A stretch of DNA of 64,000 nt from Planctomycetota bacterium (lineage in GTDB: Bacteria; Planctomycetota; PUPC01; JACPCR01): the NCBI GenBank assembly GCA_027625095.1, contig JAQBXN010000006.1, forward strand, positions 1-64,000, read 5' to 3'. The position numbers were made by a program, and so were the translations under genes. Shown piece by piece: positions 53,653-63,235 of the stretch (position 1 is its first letter; each line of letters opens with the position of its first letter). The notes beneath the pieces were generated by a model. That model saw only the letters and a program-made list of their open reading frames with translations. It made no database searches and was not told the DNA's origin.

Positions 53653-54851
53653 GGATACTCATTGCGGAAGACAACAAAGCCACTCGCATCCGCCTGAAAA
53701 TGTTCCTGGAAAAGCTGGGGCACAAGGTCCTTGCCACGTCTGACGGGGCCGAAGCCTGGAACATTTATCAGAACGGCGAATATCAAATGGTCATCACCGA
53801 CTGGGAGATGCCGGAACTGGACGGGCTCGGACTGGTGCGCCAGATTAGAGGCTCAGTTCAGACCGGCTACGTCTACATCATTATGCTGACCGCAAAGACG
53901 GAAAAGCAGGAGTTGGTCGAGGCAATGGAGGCGGGGGCTGATGATTTTCTCGCCAAGCCATTCGACCCAGACGAGCTGCGCGTACGCTTGCATGCCGGCG
54001 AAAGGGTCATTGAACTGGAGCGGGGCCTTGCCGACAGGAATCAGGCATTGGAAGATTCCAACTCGAGCCTCGAGGCGGCCAATGCAAAAATGAGAAGGGA
54101 TCTTGAGGCCGCCGCTGAGATCCAGAAGGCTTTCCTTCCCAAGAAAATTCCCGACTGCCCCGGCGCCTACTTTTCCTGGGCGTTTCATCCTTGCGATGAA
54201 CTGGCCGGTGATACCTTGAATATCGTCCGCCTCGATGAAAATCATGTTGGACTCTACGTGATTGATGTCAGCGGGCATGGAGTACCAGCAGCCCTGCTAT
54301 CCGTCACCCTCAGCCGTACCCTTTCCCCATCCGATGATTCAACTGTCCTGAAGGAATCGCTGCCGGGCTCGAATGGATATCGCATCGTTCCCCCTGCGGA
54401 AGTTGCATATCGTTTGAACCAAAGATTCGCCTGGAGTGACGAAACCGAACAGTACTTCACCATGGCTTATGGTGTGTTGAACATCGAGACCAACCACTTC
54501 CAATTCATGTGCGCCGGCCATCCGGCGCCTGCTTGTCTTTCAAGGGGATCCGGTCCGCAATACCTCGCTGCGAGTGGATTCCCCATCGGGCTTGGCATCG
54601 GCGACTACGAAGATCACACGGTGGAGCTGCATCCTGGGGATCGGATCTTTTTTTATTCTGACGGTATCCCCGAGGCCATGGATGGGGATCACGAGCAGTT
54701 CGGCGAAGAAAGGCTTCTGTCCTCTCTTGCCAGACGCCAGTTCGAGCCACTGGAAGACAGCATTGCCGCTGTCGTTGCCGAATTGAAAGGCTGGCGGGGC
54801 ACCGCCCCGGTAATCGACGATGTCAGTCTCCTCGGACTCGAAATAGCGTAG
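53649..54851 (+). CDS. Response regulator with PP2C (RsbU/SpoIIE-type) phosphatase output
   Basis: The 400-residue protein has an N-terminal receiver with phosphoacceptor D51 ([12 protein letters not shown]) and the conserved Lys in [12 protein letters not shown] short coiled linker follows (about 125-150), then a PP2C-type Ser/Thr phosphatase domain (about 155-395; metal-binding [12 protein letters not shown] and [13 protein letters not shown]). Such proteins dephosphorylate anti-sigma-factor antagonists in partner-switching stress pathways. Its first codon overlaps the hybrid kinase stop by 4 bases, so the pair forms one phosphorelay operon. The antagonist and anti-sigma genes are not in the window. 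Confidence 0.95.
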   Translation: MRILIAEDNKATRIRLKMFLEKLGHKVLATSDGAEAWNIYQNGEYQMVITDWEMPELDGLGLVRQIRGSVQTGYVYIIMLTAKTEKQELVEAMEAGADDFLAKPFDPDELRVRLHAGERVIELERGLADRNQALEDSNSSLEAANAKMRRDLEAAAEIQKAFLPKKIPDCPGAYFSWAFHPCDELAGDTLNIVRLDENHVGLYVIDVSGHGVPAALLSVTLSRTLSPSDDSTVLKESLPGSNGYRIVPPAEVAYRLNQRFAWSDETEQYFTMAYGVLNIETNHFQFMCAGHPAPACLSRGSGPQYLAASGFPIGLGIGDYEDHTVELHPGDRIFFYSDGIPEAMDGDHEQFGEERLLSSLARRQFEPLEDSIAAVVAELKGWRGTAPVIDDVSLLGLEIA

Positions 54852-55080
54852 TTCGGGAGCAACTATTCAGAGGTGCAGCCTCTCACTTTTAATCTTGATC
54901 TTCATCCTGCCTTTCTCTGGTTTCGTGTTGAGAGGATTCGTATGTCAGAAGAAAAGAAAGGGAAGATTATAAGCCGGAAAGACCCGGCCCTGTTCCATTG
55001 AAGATCGACCAATCACAAGACGGTGACTTCCGAATTATTGTCGTTGTCGAAAACCCACATCCCTATTGGAGGTGCACGAG

Positions 55081-55836
55081 ATGGAAAATCTGTCCATGTC
55101 CTACGCTTTAAGGATTGCCTCTTTACTGGTTTTTATCTGCTTTCTGGAGTCAGGAATGGCAGAAGAAGTCGCAGAGTCGCCACAACCAAAAGCTGAGGCC
55201 AACGCCAAAGAGAAGTATTGGGACGCCACCGTCAAACTCACCTACTATTTCGACAGTCGGGACTACAACACGCTGAACATTTTCACGAATGTGAAACCTT
55301 TGCCGCTCGGATTCGAGTTCTGGGGTTTCACCGATATCCACAGTGACCAGAAGGCACCCGAAAGCCGTTTTGATCTCACCCGCTACTTTATGGAATACCG
55401 CCTCATTTATCCCATCCAGCCGGACTGGATTTTCGGCCTGAAAGGCTTTGAACTGGAGGCCGAATACAACGATTTCAATGGCCCGAACAACAACATCGTG
55501 CGATTCGGCCCTACCTACAAGCATCCGTTGCCACTTCCATGGGGGCGCAAGGGCGCACTCCGCTGGCGAATTCATCCTTTCGAGACGGACGGTGACGGGT
55601 TCCAGGCTAGCGTCCTTTATTTCATTCCCCTGACTGAGCGTTTCAGCGTCACCGGTTTTGCCGACATAAACTTTGTGGATAACGCTCGCGATCGATGGGT
55701 GATTGAGCCCCAATTGAACTTCAAGATTAACCAGATGTTCGCTCTCGTACTTGAGTTGCGTTACAACGAGTTTGAGGAAGCAAACCCTAACCTGGACGGC
55801 CTCGGCGTTGCCGCAGGTTTGAGCTTGGATTTCTGA
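55081..55836 (+). CDS. Outer-membrane beta-barrel-like protein
   Basis: The start at 55081 follows GGAGG at good spacing; a TTG 15 bases upstream is part of that leader. The 251-residue precursor has a signal peptide (about residues 1-26). The mature part is rich in alternating aromatic and hydrophobic strands (KLTYYFDSRDYNTLNIF, FMEYRLIYP, VLELRYNEFEE) and ends in Leu-Asp-Phe, the terminal Phe typical of outer-membrane barrels. I cannot name the family. It follows the relay operon by 230 bases and converges on the amidohydrolase gene. Confidence 0.75.
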   Translation: MENLSMSYALRIASLLVFICFLESGMAEEVAESPQPKAEANAKEKYWDATVKLTYYFDSRDYNTLNIFTNVKPLPLGFEFWGFTDIHSDQKAPESRFDLTRYFMEYRLIYPIQPDWIFGLKGFELEAEYNDFNGPNNNIVRFGPTYKHPLPLPWGRKGALRWRIHPFETDGDGFQASVLYFIPLTERFSVTGFADINFVDNARDRWVIEPQLNFKINQMFALVLELRYNEFEEANPNLDGLGVAAGLSLDF

Positions 55837-55855
55837 GCGTAAGTGTAATATTTCC

Positions 55856-57139
55856 TTACCGTGCTGAAACGTAACCAAGAATATCCCGGCTCACAGGATC
55901 CTCCGCAGTTTGCCGGTTGAGTCTTGCAGACATTCGCCGAAGCTGTTCGGTCTTCAACAATGTGCCATGCCGAACGACCTGTCTCACCCTGGCGACATCG
56001 TGAATTTCCTTTGTCGGATCCCCATCAGTAATCAGGAAGTCAGCCTGCAACCCTGGAGCGATTGCTCCGACCTGTTTGCTGATCAGCATGACCTCAGCCG
56101 CACGGCTGGTCGCGGTGCGAAGTGCGTTTACTGGAGTCAGTCCGGCATCCACCATCTGAGTCAGTTCATCGTGCACACTGAAGCCGGGCACGAGATATGG
56201 GAAGGGCGAATCAGTGCCGGCAATGATGGGAATACCTCGCTCCTGCATCTGCGCCAGGCAGCGTTTCATTTCCACCACGTTTCGCTGAAGTTTCAGCCTG
56301 GCCTCGGCCGCCCCGAACCGATTCGGGAAGTTTTCCCAAGCTTGCAGGAATGCCGGATGCACCCACTTCAATCTCTTGTCCTGTCGAAAGGCGGGTTCAT
56401 TCGTCCGCGCGATGCGATCCCAGACAACCAGTGTGGGGCACATGACCATACCTGATGGCAGCAGGTCGTCGCAGAGAGCGTTCAGGCCCTCAATGGGACT
56501 CTCTTTCCATGCTGCCGCGCAGCCGCATAGGTGTTCGATTTCATTGATTCCGACCGCGGCTGCTTCCTGCGCGCTGAAATTCCCCAGGTGGGCGAGAATG
56601 TATTTGCCGTAACGCCGAGAGACCTCCGCCGCGCCTGTCATTTGTTCGTGTGTAATGTTGACGTAAAGCTTGATGGCATCGACATCCTGCTCAATCTGCG
56701 ATTTCACCGAAGCCTCGATGGCCGCCCGATCTGCGTGGGCCTTGCCCATGAAAGGCCAGTGCGCGTTCGGGCCATCCAGCAGCGGCCCGCAGCAGAGGAT
56801 GTTGGGCCATTGACTCGGATTCGTCCGCGCCCGTCGTCGCCGCTCCAGTATCCAGTCCAGGTCATTCCCGACGTCGCGGATAGTTGTCACTCCCGCCGCG
56901 AGGAATCCTGGCCGCATCCAATCACAGAAATGTACATGCCCATCGATCAGCCCCGGCAAAATCGTGCAGCCCGGGAATCGATGTTTCTTGAGACCGCGCG
57001 GGACGGCCTCGGCTGCACAGACTGCCTGGATAGTGCTACCTTCGACGATCACCGCATAGCCGCTCTTGGAGCGGGACCAGCGGCCGTTCCAGATATTGTC
57101 CGGCAGGATAGCGTATCGGGTGGTTTTTAGATTTTTCAA
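55856..57139 (-). CDS. Amidohydrolase superfamily metal-dependent hydrolase
   Basis: The 427-residue protein is of the imidazolonepropionase/prolidase-like amidohydrolase group. Metal ligands: H68 and H70 (IDGHVHF), a Lys in AIKLYVN that may be the carboxylated bridge, His in LAHLGNF and in IEHLCG, and the Asp of AGTDSPFP. The C-terminal beta-sandwich part (GAIAPGLQADFLITDGDPTKEI) is typical. The start is TTG at 57139, with AGGAA upstream, because no ATG precedes the conserved N-terminal strands. It may hydrolyse a cyclic amide, dipeptide or lactone. No signal peptide is present. Confidence 0.88.
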   Translation of the reverse strand: MKNLKTTRYAILPDNIWNGRWSRSKSGYAVIVEGSTIQAVCAAEAVPRGLKKHRFPGCTILPGLIDGHVHFCDWMRPGFLAAGVTTIRDVGNDLDWILERRRRARTNPSQWPNILCCGPLLDGPNAHWPFMGKAHADRAAIEASVKSQIEQDVDAIKLYVNITHEQMTGAAEVSRRYGKYILAHLGNFSAQEAAAVGINEIEHLCGCAAAWKESPIEGLNALCDDLLPSGMVMCPTLVVWDRIARTNEPAFRQDKRLKWVHPAFLQAWENFPNRFGAAEARLKLQRNVVEMKRCLAQMQERGIPIIAGTDSPFPYLVPGFSVHDELTQMVDAGLTPVNALRTATSRAAEVMLISKQVGAIAPGLQADFLITDGDPTKEIHDVARVRQVVRHGTLLKTEQLRRMSARLNRQTAEDPVSRDILGYVSAR

Positions 57140-57231
57140 ATTTGTCAGTTCCTGTTACGGATCGAGCAAGGTTGTGGGGCAGAATTTAATCTGCCTCCTG
57201 GCGAACGGGGTCCGCAGTCGCACGTGAAAAC

Positions 57232-58467
57232 CTACGCCACGACCGGTTGCGTCCATGCCTTTTGGGTGTCACCGGATGTGGTCGGATTGGGATGCGGCGC
57301 GTCTGAAATCACATTAGCACGAACGAATAGTTCGTCGCCTTTTAGCCTGTAGGTCGGGCTCAGACTCTGATCAACTGCCAGCACGCAGCCGATGTCGCTG
57401 CTGTAACGCCGAGTCGTTCGAACAGGACGCCCTTCCGAATCCGTCACCGGTTCCGAACTGAGGTCACATCCTTTTCGAGTGCCGATGAATTCTGTGCGGT
57501 AACTCACCCCGGCAACAGGTTCGATCTCCAGGCGGATGCCGGTTGTCTGGTTCTCCACTGCTGTAAGCGTCACTCCGGTACTGGAATAAAATCGCCCATC
57601 ATTGATCGCAGACACGATGAGGTCGGGTGTCAATCTTTCCGCTTGGACCATGAGCCAGGCGCGTCCAGGCAAGGCCGCAAGCTCGAGTCGATGATGATGT
57701 GCGTAGGCATGGCAATCATCCGTGGCGAGGCCATAAATGATTTCACCATCCATTTCAGCGAGGCGGATTGTATTGGCGATGTCCCAGATTCGTTCGGCCG
57801 AAGCATGCAACTCATCCCCGTAGGTTTCGCACATATTGAGCGCGGTATGAATCTCGACATGACGGAGATTGGTAACCGCTGCAATGTCTTCGGCGGTTGC
57901 GTTCCAGATGAAGTTCGGATGATTCAGGAAGGTCAGCACTTCTCTGCCCGAAGCAAAAGCGGCTTCCTCACCCGCGGCAAAGGAGAGGCCCATCCCCTCA
58001 ACACTTGTCCCGTTCTCCGCGAACTGGGGCGGTATCGCAGATGGGGTGTTGAAGACGTTGATCCAGTGTTGCTGTTCCCTTTTGCCCTGGCCCCAGGTGG
58101 TCGTCACCTCCTCACCATTCAGCATGAGGAAACGATCCGACTCCTCAAAAAGATGCCGATATTCAGAGAGCTGCTTCAGGAGCACCTCTGTATGTCCATC
58201 GGCTTCTCTCTGCTTGACCCAGCTATTGCCAAAGCGTCCAAGGTATCGTTCCAGCAGTCTTCCATTCGCAAGGGCACGGCCCTGGCTGCTCTCCGGATCG
58301 CAGCGGAACCAGCGCTCTCCGATCTGATGCTGATCATGTTCCGTAAAGGCAATGAAGTGATATCCATTTTTCTTGAACCAATCGGCCACCGTTTCCGGAA
58401 AGTCATTCCCATCACTCCAGAAGGAGTGCATGTGCAGGTTGCCTCGATACCAGTTTGTATTGGCCAT
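57232..58467 (-). CDS. PHP-domain metal-dependent phosphoesterase-like protein
   Basis: The 411-residue protein begins directly with the PHP motif: H12 and H14 (NLHMHSFWSDG), D19, and E43/H44 (FTEHDQH). Further metal residues are seen as MLNGEEVTT, FLNHPNFIW and TDDCHAYAHH. PHP domains carry three metal ions and hydrolyse phosphate or other esters. A C-terminal beta domain (about 290-400) is unrecognised. It is probably cytoplasmic. It lies 92 bases upstream of the amidohydrolase on the same strand, and the two may form one unit. The start ATG has only a weak ribosome binding site. Confidence 0.85.
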   Translation of the reverse strand: MANTNWYRGNLHMHSFWSDGNDFPETVADWFKKNGYHFIAFTEHDQHQIGERWFRCDPESSQGRALANGRLLERYLGRFGNSWVKQREADGHTEVLLKQLSEYRHLFEESDRFLMLNGEEVTTTWGQGKREQQHWINVFNTPSAIPPQFAENGTSVEGMGLSFAAGEEAAFASGREVLTFLNHPNFIWNATAEDIAAVTNLRHVEIHTALNMCETYGDELHASAERIWDIANTIRLAEMDGEIIYGLATDDCHAYAHHHRLELAALPGRAWLMVQAERLTPDLIVSAINDGRFYSSTGVTLTAVENQTTGIRLEIEPVAGVSYRTEFIGTRKGCDLSSEPVTDSEGRPVRTTRRYSSDIGCVLAVDQSLSPTYRLKGDELFVRANVISDAPHPNPTTSGDTQKAWTQPVVA

Positions 58468-58676
58468 TTTGTTTGTAACTCTTGAGATAGGGGCCTAACG
58501 GTTTTCACTCTGGCTGTCTCGTCACCGCGGGGTGAACTGACAAAAAGGCAGAATTAGCAGAATGATTTCTTATTTTCATTATTCTGTCCCAAATTATTCT
58601 GTCTATTCTGTCTGGATGACATCCCTTGCCCAGAAGTGGCGTAACCGAGACTCACTTTACGAAAGAGCAAATCCCA

Positions 58677-60686
58677 ATGACCGAGATATTCGTTTCAACT
58701 GACGGTTGTGATTCGTTCGATGGAATGTCGCAGACAGTTTCTGCGGACGATGGCATCGGGCCGTTCGAAACCCTGGAAAGGGCAAGGGACGAGGTTCGCA
58801 GGATGAAAGCAGAGGATGGCATTCCGGCGGATGGCGTCACCGTCACTCTGATGAATGGCGATTACTCATTGGAGCAGTCATTCGAACTAACCGAGGAAGA
58901 TTCAGGCGCGGCAGATGCTCGGATTGTTTATCGGGCCGCCAATGAAAGAGCGGCACGTTTACTCGGTGGCCGGCATTTGAGTGGATTCAATCCGGTTACT
59001 GATCCTGAAGTTCTCAGCCTCCTGCAGCCCGCGGCGCGGAGTCAGGTCTTACAGACGAAACTGGTCGAATCAGGTATTACGGATTTTGGACAGATGAGAA
59101 GCCGCGGATTTTCCAGAAAGACAGCTCCCGCCCATCTGGAGCTGTTCTGTGGCGGAAAACGAATGACGCTTGCGCGCTATCCAAACCAAGGTTTCCTGAA
59201 CATTGCCCCCGATCCGAACGGAGATGGTGAAGATGATTCCCACGGCGGGAAGACCAATCGAATAGAAACAGGTTTTAAATACGACGACCAGAGGCCCGGC
59301 GAGTGGAAGGCTTTCGATAATGTCTGGGTGCACGGTTACTGGGCATGGGACTGGGCAAATTCTTACGAGGAGATCGAGTCGATCGACCTGGAAACGCGGC
59401 ACATCAAGACCAAGCCTCCGCACGGACTCTACGGTTTCCGGGCCGGTCAGCGCTTCTACTTCCTGAACGTCCTCGAAGAGTTGGACGAACCGGGTGAGTA
59501 TTTCGTCGATACCAGGGCCGGCATCCTCTATTTCTGGCCGCCCGAATCACTGGACGGCACCGAGGTCATCGCCTCGGTCATCGAAGACCCCATGATCAAG
59601 ATGAAGCAGGCTTCTCACATCAGCTTCGAGGGTATTATCTTCGAAGCCTGCCGGGGCACGGCCATCACTATCGACGGCGGAGAAGGAAGCCGCATCCGAA
59701 ACTGCGCTTTCCGCAACATCGGCAACGATGCCATCGTCGTAGAGGGGGGCAAAGACCACGGGGTTGAAGGTTGTGAAATCACTGCTACGGGCGACGCGGC
59801 CGTGAAGCTGAACGGCGGGGATCGCCAGACGCTGACCCCCTGCGGCCATTTTGTTCGGAACTGCCATGTCCACCATTTCGCGGTCTGGACGCGCTGTTAC
59901 GTGACCGCGGTGAACTTCAACGGCGTCGGGTTTCACGTGGCCCACAATCACATTCATCACGCGCCGCACACCGCAATCCTTTATTGGGCCAACGACAGCA
60001 TCATCGAGTTCAATCACATCCATCACGTCACCCAGGAGACCGGCGATTGCGGAGCGATATATACCGGGCGTGACTACACGGCCTGTGGGAACGTCATCCG
60101 CCACAACTACATTCACGATACCGGCGGCTTTGGTATGGGCTCGAATGCGGTCTACCTCGACGATTGCGTCAGCGGCCAGAAAATTTACGGAAACATCTTC
60201 CTGCGTACCCCACGGGCGGCCTTCATCGGGGGAGGCAGGGACATCGAAGTGGTTAACAACATCTTTATCGACTGCGAACCCTCCATCCACGTCGATGGTC
60301 GTGGCCTCGACAGCCGCGAGGTGTGGCACAACATGGTCTACAAGACGATGAAGGATAGGCTGGAAGCAATAAACCATCACAAACCACCCTACAGCGAGCG
60401 GTATCCAGAGCTTCAGGAACTTGACGCCTACTATGCCAAAGAAGAAGGCATTCCACCCGGCAACATTCTAATCACCAGAAACATCAGCGTCGGCGGCACC
60501 TGGCTCGATGCCCGCTGGCACACCAACATCGAAAAACACCTCACCCTCGGCGAAAACCTCGTCGATGCCGACCCTCACTTCGTCTCCAAAGAAGAAGGAG
60601 ACTACCGCCTGAAAGAAGACTCCCCTGCCTGGCTGATAGGTTTTGAATCCATCCCGGTCGAGAGGATCGGGACAGATTGGGAGTGA
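58677..60686 (+). CDS. Right-handed parallel beta-helix protein
   Basis: I start at MTEIFVSTDGCDSFDG (58677), where the Pel-like N-terminal strand begins; the frame continues upstream for 17 codons without a better site. The 669-residue product is a right-handed parallel beta-helix (about 280-560; HISFEGIIFEACRGTAITIDGG, SRIRNCAFRNIGNDAIVVEGG, NVIRHNYIHDTGGFG). An N-terminal beta domain precedes the helix. The helix faces are rich in His and Asn. Relatives include polysaccharide lyases, alginate epimerases and uncharacterised glycan-binding proteins. There is no visible signal peptide, which is odd for this group, so the true start or export route may be missed. Confidence 0.85.
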   Translation: MTEIFVSTDGCDSFDGMSQTVSADDGIGPFETLERARDEVRRMKAEDGIPADGVTVTLMNGDYSLEQSFELTEEDSGAADARIVYRAANERAARLLGGRHLSGFNPVTDPEVLSLLQPAARSQVLQTKLVESGITDFGQMRSRGFSRKTAPAHLELFCGGKRMTLARYPNQGFLNIAPDPNGDGEDDSHGGKTNRIETGFKYDDQRPGEWKAFDNVWVHGYWAWDWANSYEEIESIDLETRHIKTKPPHGLYGFRAGQRFYFLNVLEELDEPGEYFVDTRAGILYFWPPESLDGTEVIASVIEDPMIKMKQASHISFEGIIFEACRGTAITIDGGEGSRIRNCAFRNIGNDAIVVEGGKDHGVEGCEITATGDAAVKLNGGDRQTLTPCGHFVRNCHVHHFAVWTRCYVTAVNFNGVGFHVAHNHIHHAPHTAILYWANDSIIEFNHIHHVTQETGDCGAIYTGRDYTACGNVIRHNYIHDTGGFGMGSNAVYLDDCVSGQKIYGNIFLRTPRAAFIGGGRDIEVVNNIFIDCEPSIHVDGRGLDSREVWHNMVYKTMKDRLEAINHHKPPYSERYPELQELDAYYAKEEGIPPGNILITRNISVGGTWLDARWHTNIEKHLTLGENLVDADPHFVSKEEGDYRLKEDSPAWLIGFESIPVERIGTDWE

Positions 60687-60868
60687 AGCGTCCGGCCCAA
60701 CCGGAAAGAATCGTCGGCCTGCGTGGCGTAGAACCGAACCGATTTGAGTTCCGAAGGATAAGGGCGGAATAATCTTTGGGCTTTCATTTCTGTTTGGAGC
60801 ATAGTCCCGTTAATTTAGCGGCATTCGAACCATAGAATCAAACTTGACCCATTGCAGGAGCTAAACTC

Positions 60869-61585
60869 ATGAATTTCCAAAACATTCGTAATCTGGTTGA
60901 GTTCGACACACCGACGGTGGCCAATGGTCTTGAGAGGCTGGAGCTTCGCGATCCGACGATCGGCTATACGGGCCCCGACATCAGGTGCCTGATGCCGGAG
61001 ATGGGGCCAAAGGTAGGCATCGCCGTTACCGCTCGAATGGACACCACAACCGCCGGTATGGATGACCCGGCCCCCCTGTGGCTTGATTGGGTGAAAGCGA
61101 TGAAGGCGGCAGCTCATTCTGATGGTGTTGGCAATGTTCCCGTGTTCGCGGTGATCGAATCTGTTGGGCCGCGGCCGCGTCACACGGTCACCATCGGGGA
61201 CGGAATGGGAACCATCATGAGGATGGCTGGGGTCGCAGGTTTCCTTACAAACGGATCGATTCGGGATCTGGAGGGCGTTCGGGGAGTTCCCCTGGCCTGT
61301 TGGGCAGCGGGAGTCTCACCCATGCACGGAAAGATCCGCTGGCTGGATGTGAATTCACCGGTAGTCATCGACGGAATGACCGTGAATCCTGGAGACTTTA
61401 TTCACGCAGATGTGAACGGAACTCTGGTCATCCCTCCTGCCGCTGCCGATCAAGTTTATGACAAGGCAACAGAGGTCAGAAAATACGAACAGGACGTCTT
61501 CGCCAAATATCGAGCCATGAGTCTTGATGAGTACCTGGCCGAGAGTGACAGGAGTGAGCCATGCGAAGAGACAACCAATGAATAG
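60869..61585 (+). CDS. RraA-like / HMG aldolase family protein
   Basis: The 238-residue protein belongs to the RraA/4-hydroxy-4-methyl-2-oxoglutarate aldolase family. The characteristic stretches are TPTVANGLERLELRDPTIGY, IGDGMGTIMRMAGVAGFLTNGSIRDLEGVR and DFIHADVNGTLVIP. The divalent-metal Asp is in the SIRDLEG region with its Arg neighbour. Members either cleave aromatic-degradation aldols, act as oxaloacetate decarboxylases, or inhibit RNase E; this one looks like the enzyme type because of its intact metal site. A good AGGAG ribosome binding site precedes the ATG. It follows the beta-helix gene by 182 bases on the same strand. Confidence 0.9.
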   Translation: MNFQNIRNLVEFDTPTVANGLERLELRDPTIGYTGPDIRCLMPEMGPKVGIAVTARMDTTTAGMDDPAPLWLDWVKAMKAAAHSDGVGNVPVFAVIESVGPRPRHTVTIGDGMGTIMRMAGVAGFLTNGSIRDLEGVRGVPLACWAAGVSPMHGKIRWLDVNSPVVIDGMTVNPGDFIHADVNGTLVIPPAAADQVYDKATEVRKYEQDVFAKYRAMSLDEYLAESDRSEPCEETTNE

Positions 61586-61801
61586 CAAGCGGCAGTAGCT
61601 TGGGGTTGAGGCAGCGAATTCGTCCTCAATTCCTCTTGCCTCCTTCTCTCCATTCCAAGGTCAATTTCGAGCTCCGGGATTGGTCAGGGGCTTTGGCGGT
61701 GCTGTCGGCGCGGCCTGACATGACGCGCACACATTATGCGCTACACTGATGCCGTGCAGCTATACGCGAGCTTTTCACCTAAGCATTTTCGAGGAATTTC
61801 A

Positions 61802-62032
61802 ATGACAAGCAATGTGACTTTGAGGATGGACTCGCGGTTGCTGAAAGAACTTCGCCATTGTGCAGTGGACGCCAACCAGTCTTTGTCTGCCTGGATTACT
61901 TCGGTCCTCGAGGAAAAGATTCAAAGCGACAAGAGATTTGCTTCGGCGCGCAAGAGAGCATTAAAGAAATTGGAAGACGGATTCAAGCTGGGCGGAAAAC
62001 CGCTCTCAAGAGAGGAAGTCCATGCCCGCTGA
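61802..62032 (+). CDS. Ribbon-helix-helix antitoxin (VapB-like)
   Basis: The 76-residue protein starts at 61802 after GAGGAA. Its N-terminal strand and helices (SNVTLRMDSRLLKELRHCAVDANQSLSAWITSVLEEKI) are the ribbon-helix-helix DNA-binding fold. The basic C-terminal half probably wraps the toxin. It overlaps the PIN-domain gene by 11 bases, the standard antitoxin-first layout, and should repress its own operon. The longer upstream frame adds 22 residues without a better ribosome binding site. Confidence 0.9.
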   Translation: MTSNVTLRMDSRLLKELRHCAVDANQSLSAWITSVLEEKIQSDKRFASARKRALKKLEDGFKLGGKPLSREEVHAR

Positions 62033-62435
62033 CGTTTTTATCGATACAAATATCCTGGTCTATGCTCACGACCTCGATGCCGGAGAGAAACATGAGAAAG
62101 CGAAAGAACTGGTAAGGGAACTTTGGGACCAATCGCCTGCAGCATGGCTGAGCGTGCAGGTTCTCCAGGAGTTATTTGTGAACCTTGTTCGCGAAGGTGT
62201 CGAATCCGCCGAGGCTCGTGAGTTGGTGAACGACTATATGCATTGGCGAGTGGTCGAAACGACAGTGGCCCTGTTGACAGGTGGGCTCGATGAGCAGGAG
62301 CGGTGGAATATCTCACTCTGGGATGGATTGATCCTGGCCGCCGCTCGTTCGGCCGCGGTCAAAGAATTGTGGAGCGAAGACCTCAACGAAGGTCAGGATT
62401 ACGATGGCATAGTGGTGGTGAACCCACTCAAGTAG
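62022..62435 (+). CDS. vapC: PIN-domain toxin (VapC family)
   Basis: The 137-residue protein is a PIN-domain endoribonuclease toxin. The acidic metal-binding residues are D8 (FIDTNILVY), E50 (LQELFVN), D101 (SLWDGLI) and D120 (WSEDLNEGQ). A ribosome binding site (AGAGGAAG) lies inside the antitoxin gene. VapC toxins cleave tRNA or rRNA when the antitoxin is degraded. The pair is complete and likely functional. Such modules move readily between genomes, but no mobile-element ends are seen around it. Confidence 0.93.
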   Translation: MPADVFIDTNILVYAHDLDAGEKHEKAKELVRELWDQSPAAWLSVQVLQELFVNLVREGVESAEARELVNDYMHWRVVETTVALLTGGLDEQERWNISLWDGLILAAARSAAVKELWSEDLNEGQDYDGIVVVNPLK

Positions 62436-62520
62436 CTCGGCAATGCCTGAATGACCTACCTGAGAGTCTGAATCCAGGTCCAAATCGCCGATCTTCTCAT
62501 CCCAAAATTCTGGCCGGCCG

Positions 62521-62907
62521 TTATTTGAAGCATTCGGCATAATCCGGGTTTCGTCTGCGGTCGCCGTCCTCATCCCAAAAATCCAGAAGAAGACTGGCAG
62601 ACACCTTGTTCGGGTGGAAGCTGAGGGCGTGCGCGAGTCGCAGCCGGCCCCAATTATCTATGCCCAGTTCGTTTCTCTGACGAACGATTCGTTGACGTTC
62701 CCCTTCGGGCAAATATCGAAGAACGCGGAACGCCTTGCCTGTCTTGCTGATGTTGCCCGGTTGCCTGAGATGAACTTCAAACTTTTCTCTCTGGGCCATG
62801 TCTCCGTAGCACCAGAGGGTCAGGCGAAATTGAAAGTCCATCTGATCCTCCATCGGCCTCGGCCGCAAGGTCTCTGCCTTGCCGGCTTCGCCTCGAATTT
62901 CGGACAA
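62521..62907 (-). CDS. Hypothetical protein, start unclear
   Basis: I do not recognise this frame of about 128 residues. It is Arg/Glu-rich and soluble, with protein-like composition (FRLTLWCYGDMAQREKF, SKTGKAFRVLRYLPEGERQR). The nominal start is TTG at 62907 without a ribosome binding site. The frame stays open, with plausible sequence (RRIKDKDNATVRKFLSEI), to a stop codon near 63000, with no ATG. An in-frame ATG at 62853 (MEDQMDF) is another possible start. It may be a remnant of a longer gene or a real small protein. Overlapping plus-strand frames look worse. Confidence 0.4.
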   Translation of the reverse strand: MSEIRGEAGKAETLRPRPMEDQMDFQFRLTLWCYGDMAQREKFEVHLRQPGNISKTGKAFRVLRYLPEGERQRIVRQRNELGIDNWGRLRLAHALSFHPNKVSASLLLDFWDEDGDRRRNPDYAECFK

Positions 62908-63054
62908 GAATTTTCTAACGGTCGCATTGTCTTTGTCTTTGATACGCCTTAGGACTTTGATCGAAATTAAGTTTCCAACTTCGGCCGAATGATATCCCTT
63001 TTAACTGTCCAGGAGGGACCCAGGCGAGTAGTTAACCAGGGGTGAGATGACAAA

Positions 63055-63180
63055 CCCGACTCCAGCCCCAAAGGGGCGACGGCGGCGGCTCCGTCGCCCC
63101 TTCGGGGCTTCGATGCGTTTTTCCAATTCTGTCCCCAGGTTGAAACCTGGGGCTAATTGCCTCCGTCCCTTCGGGACTAT
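63055..63180. repeat. Cluster of three strong hairpins
   Basis: Three inverted repeats lie close together upstream of the last gene. The first pairs 63064-63082 with 63091-63109, 18 of 19 bases (AGCCCCAAAGGGGCGACGG). The second is CCCCAGGTT and AACCTGGGG at 63133-63152 with a 2-base centre. The third is GTCCC and GGGAC near 63164-63176. Their regular order and high GC suggest a dispersed REP-type element. It fills most of a 328-base gap. Confidence 0.7.
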
Positions 63181-63235
63181 TGAAAGTGGCAACATTATTT
63201 TGGCCGGAGTCCTTACCTTCGGAGAATTGAGCCTG

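Noticed and set aside
59547-60380. A 277-codon minus-strand frame
   Set aside because: It is antisense to the beta-helix gene and made of Val/Asp-rich shadow sequence.
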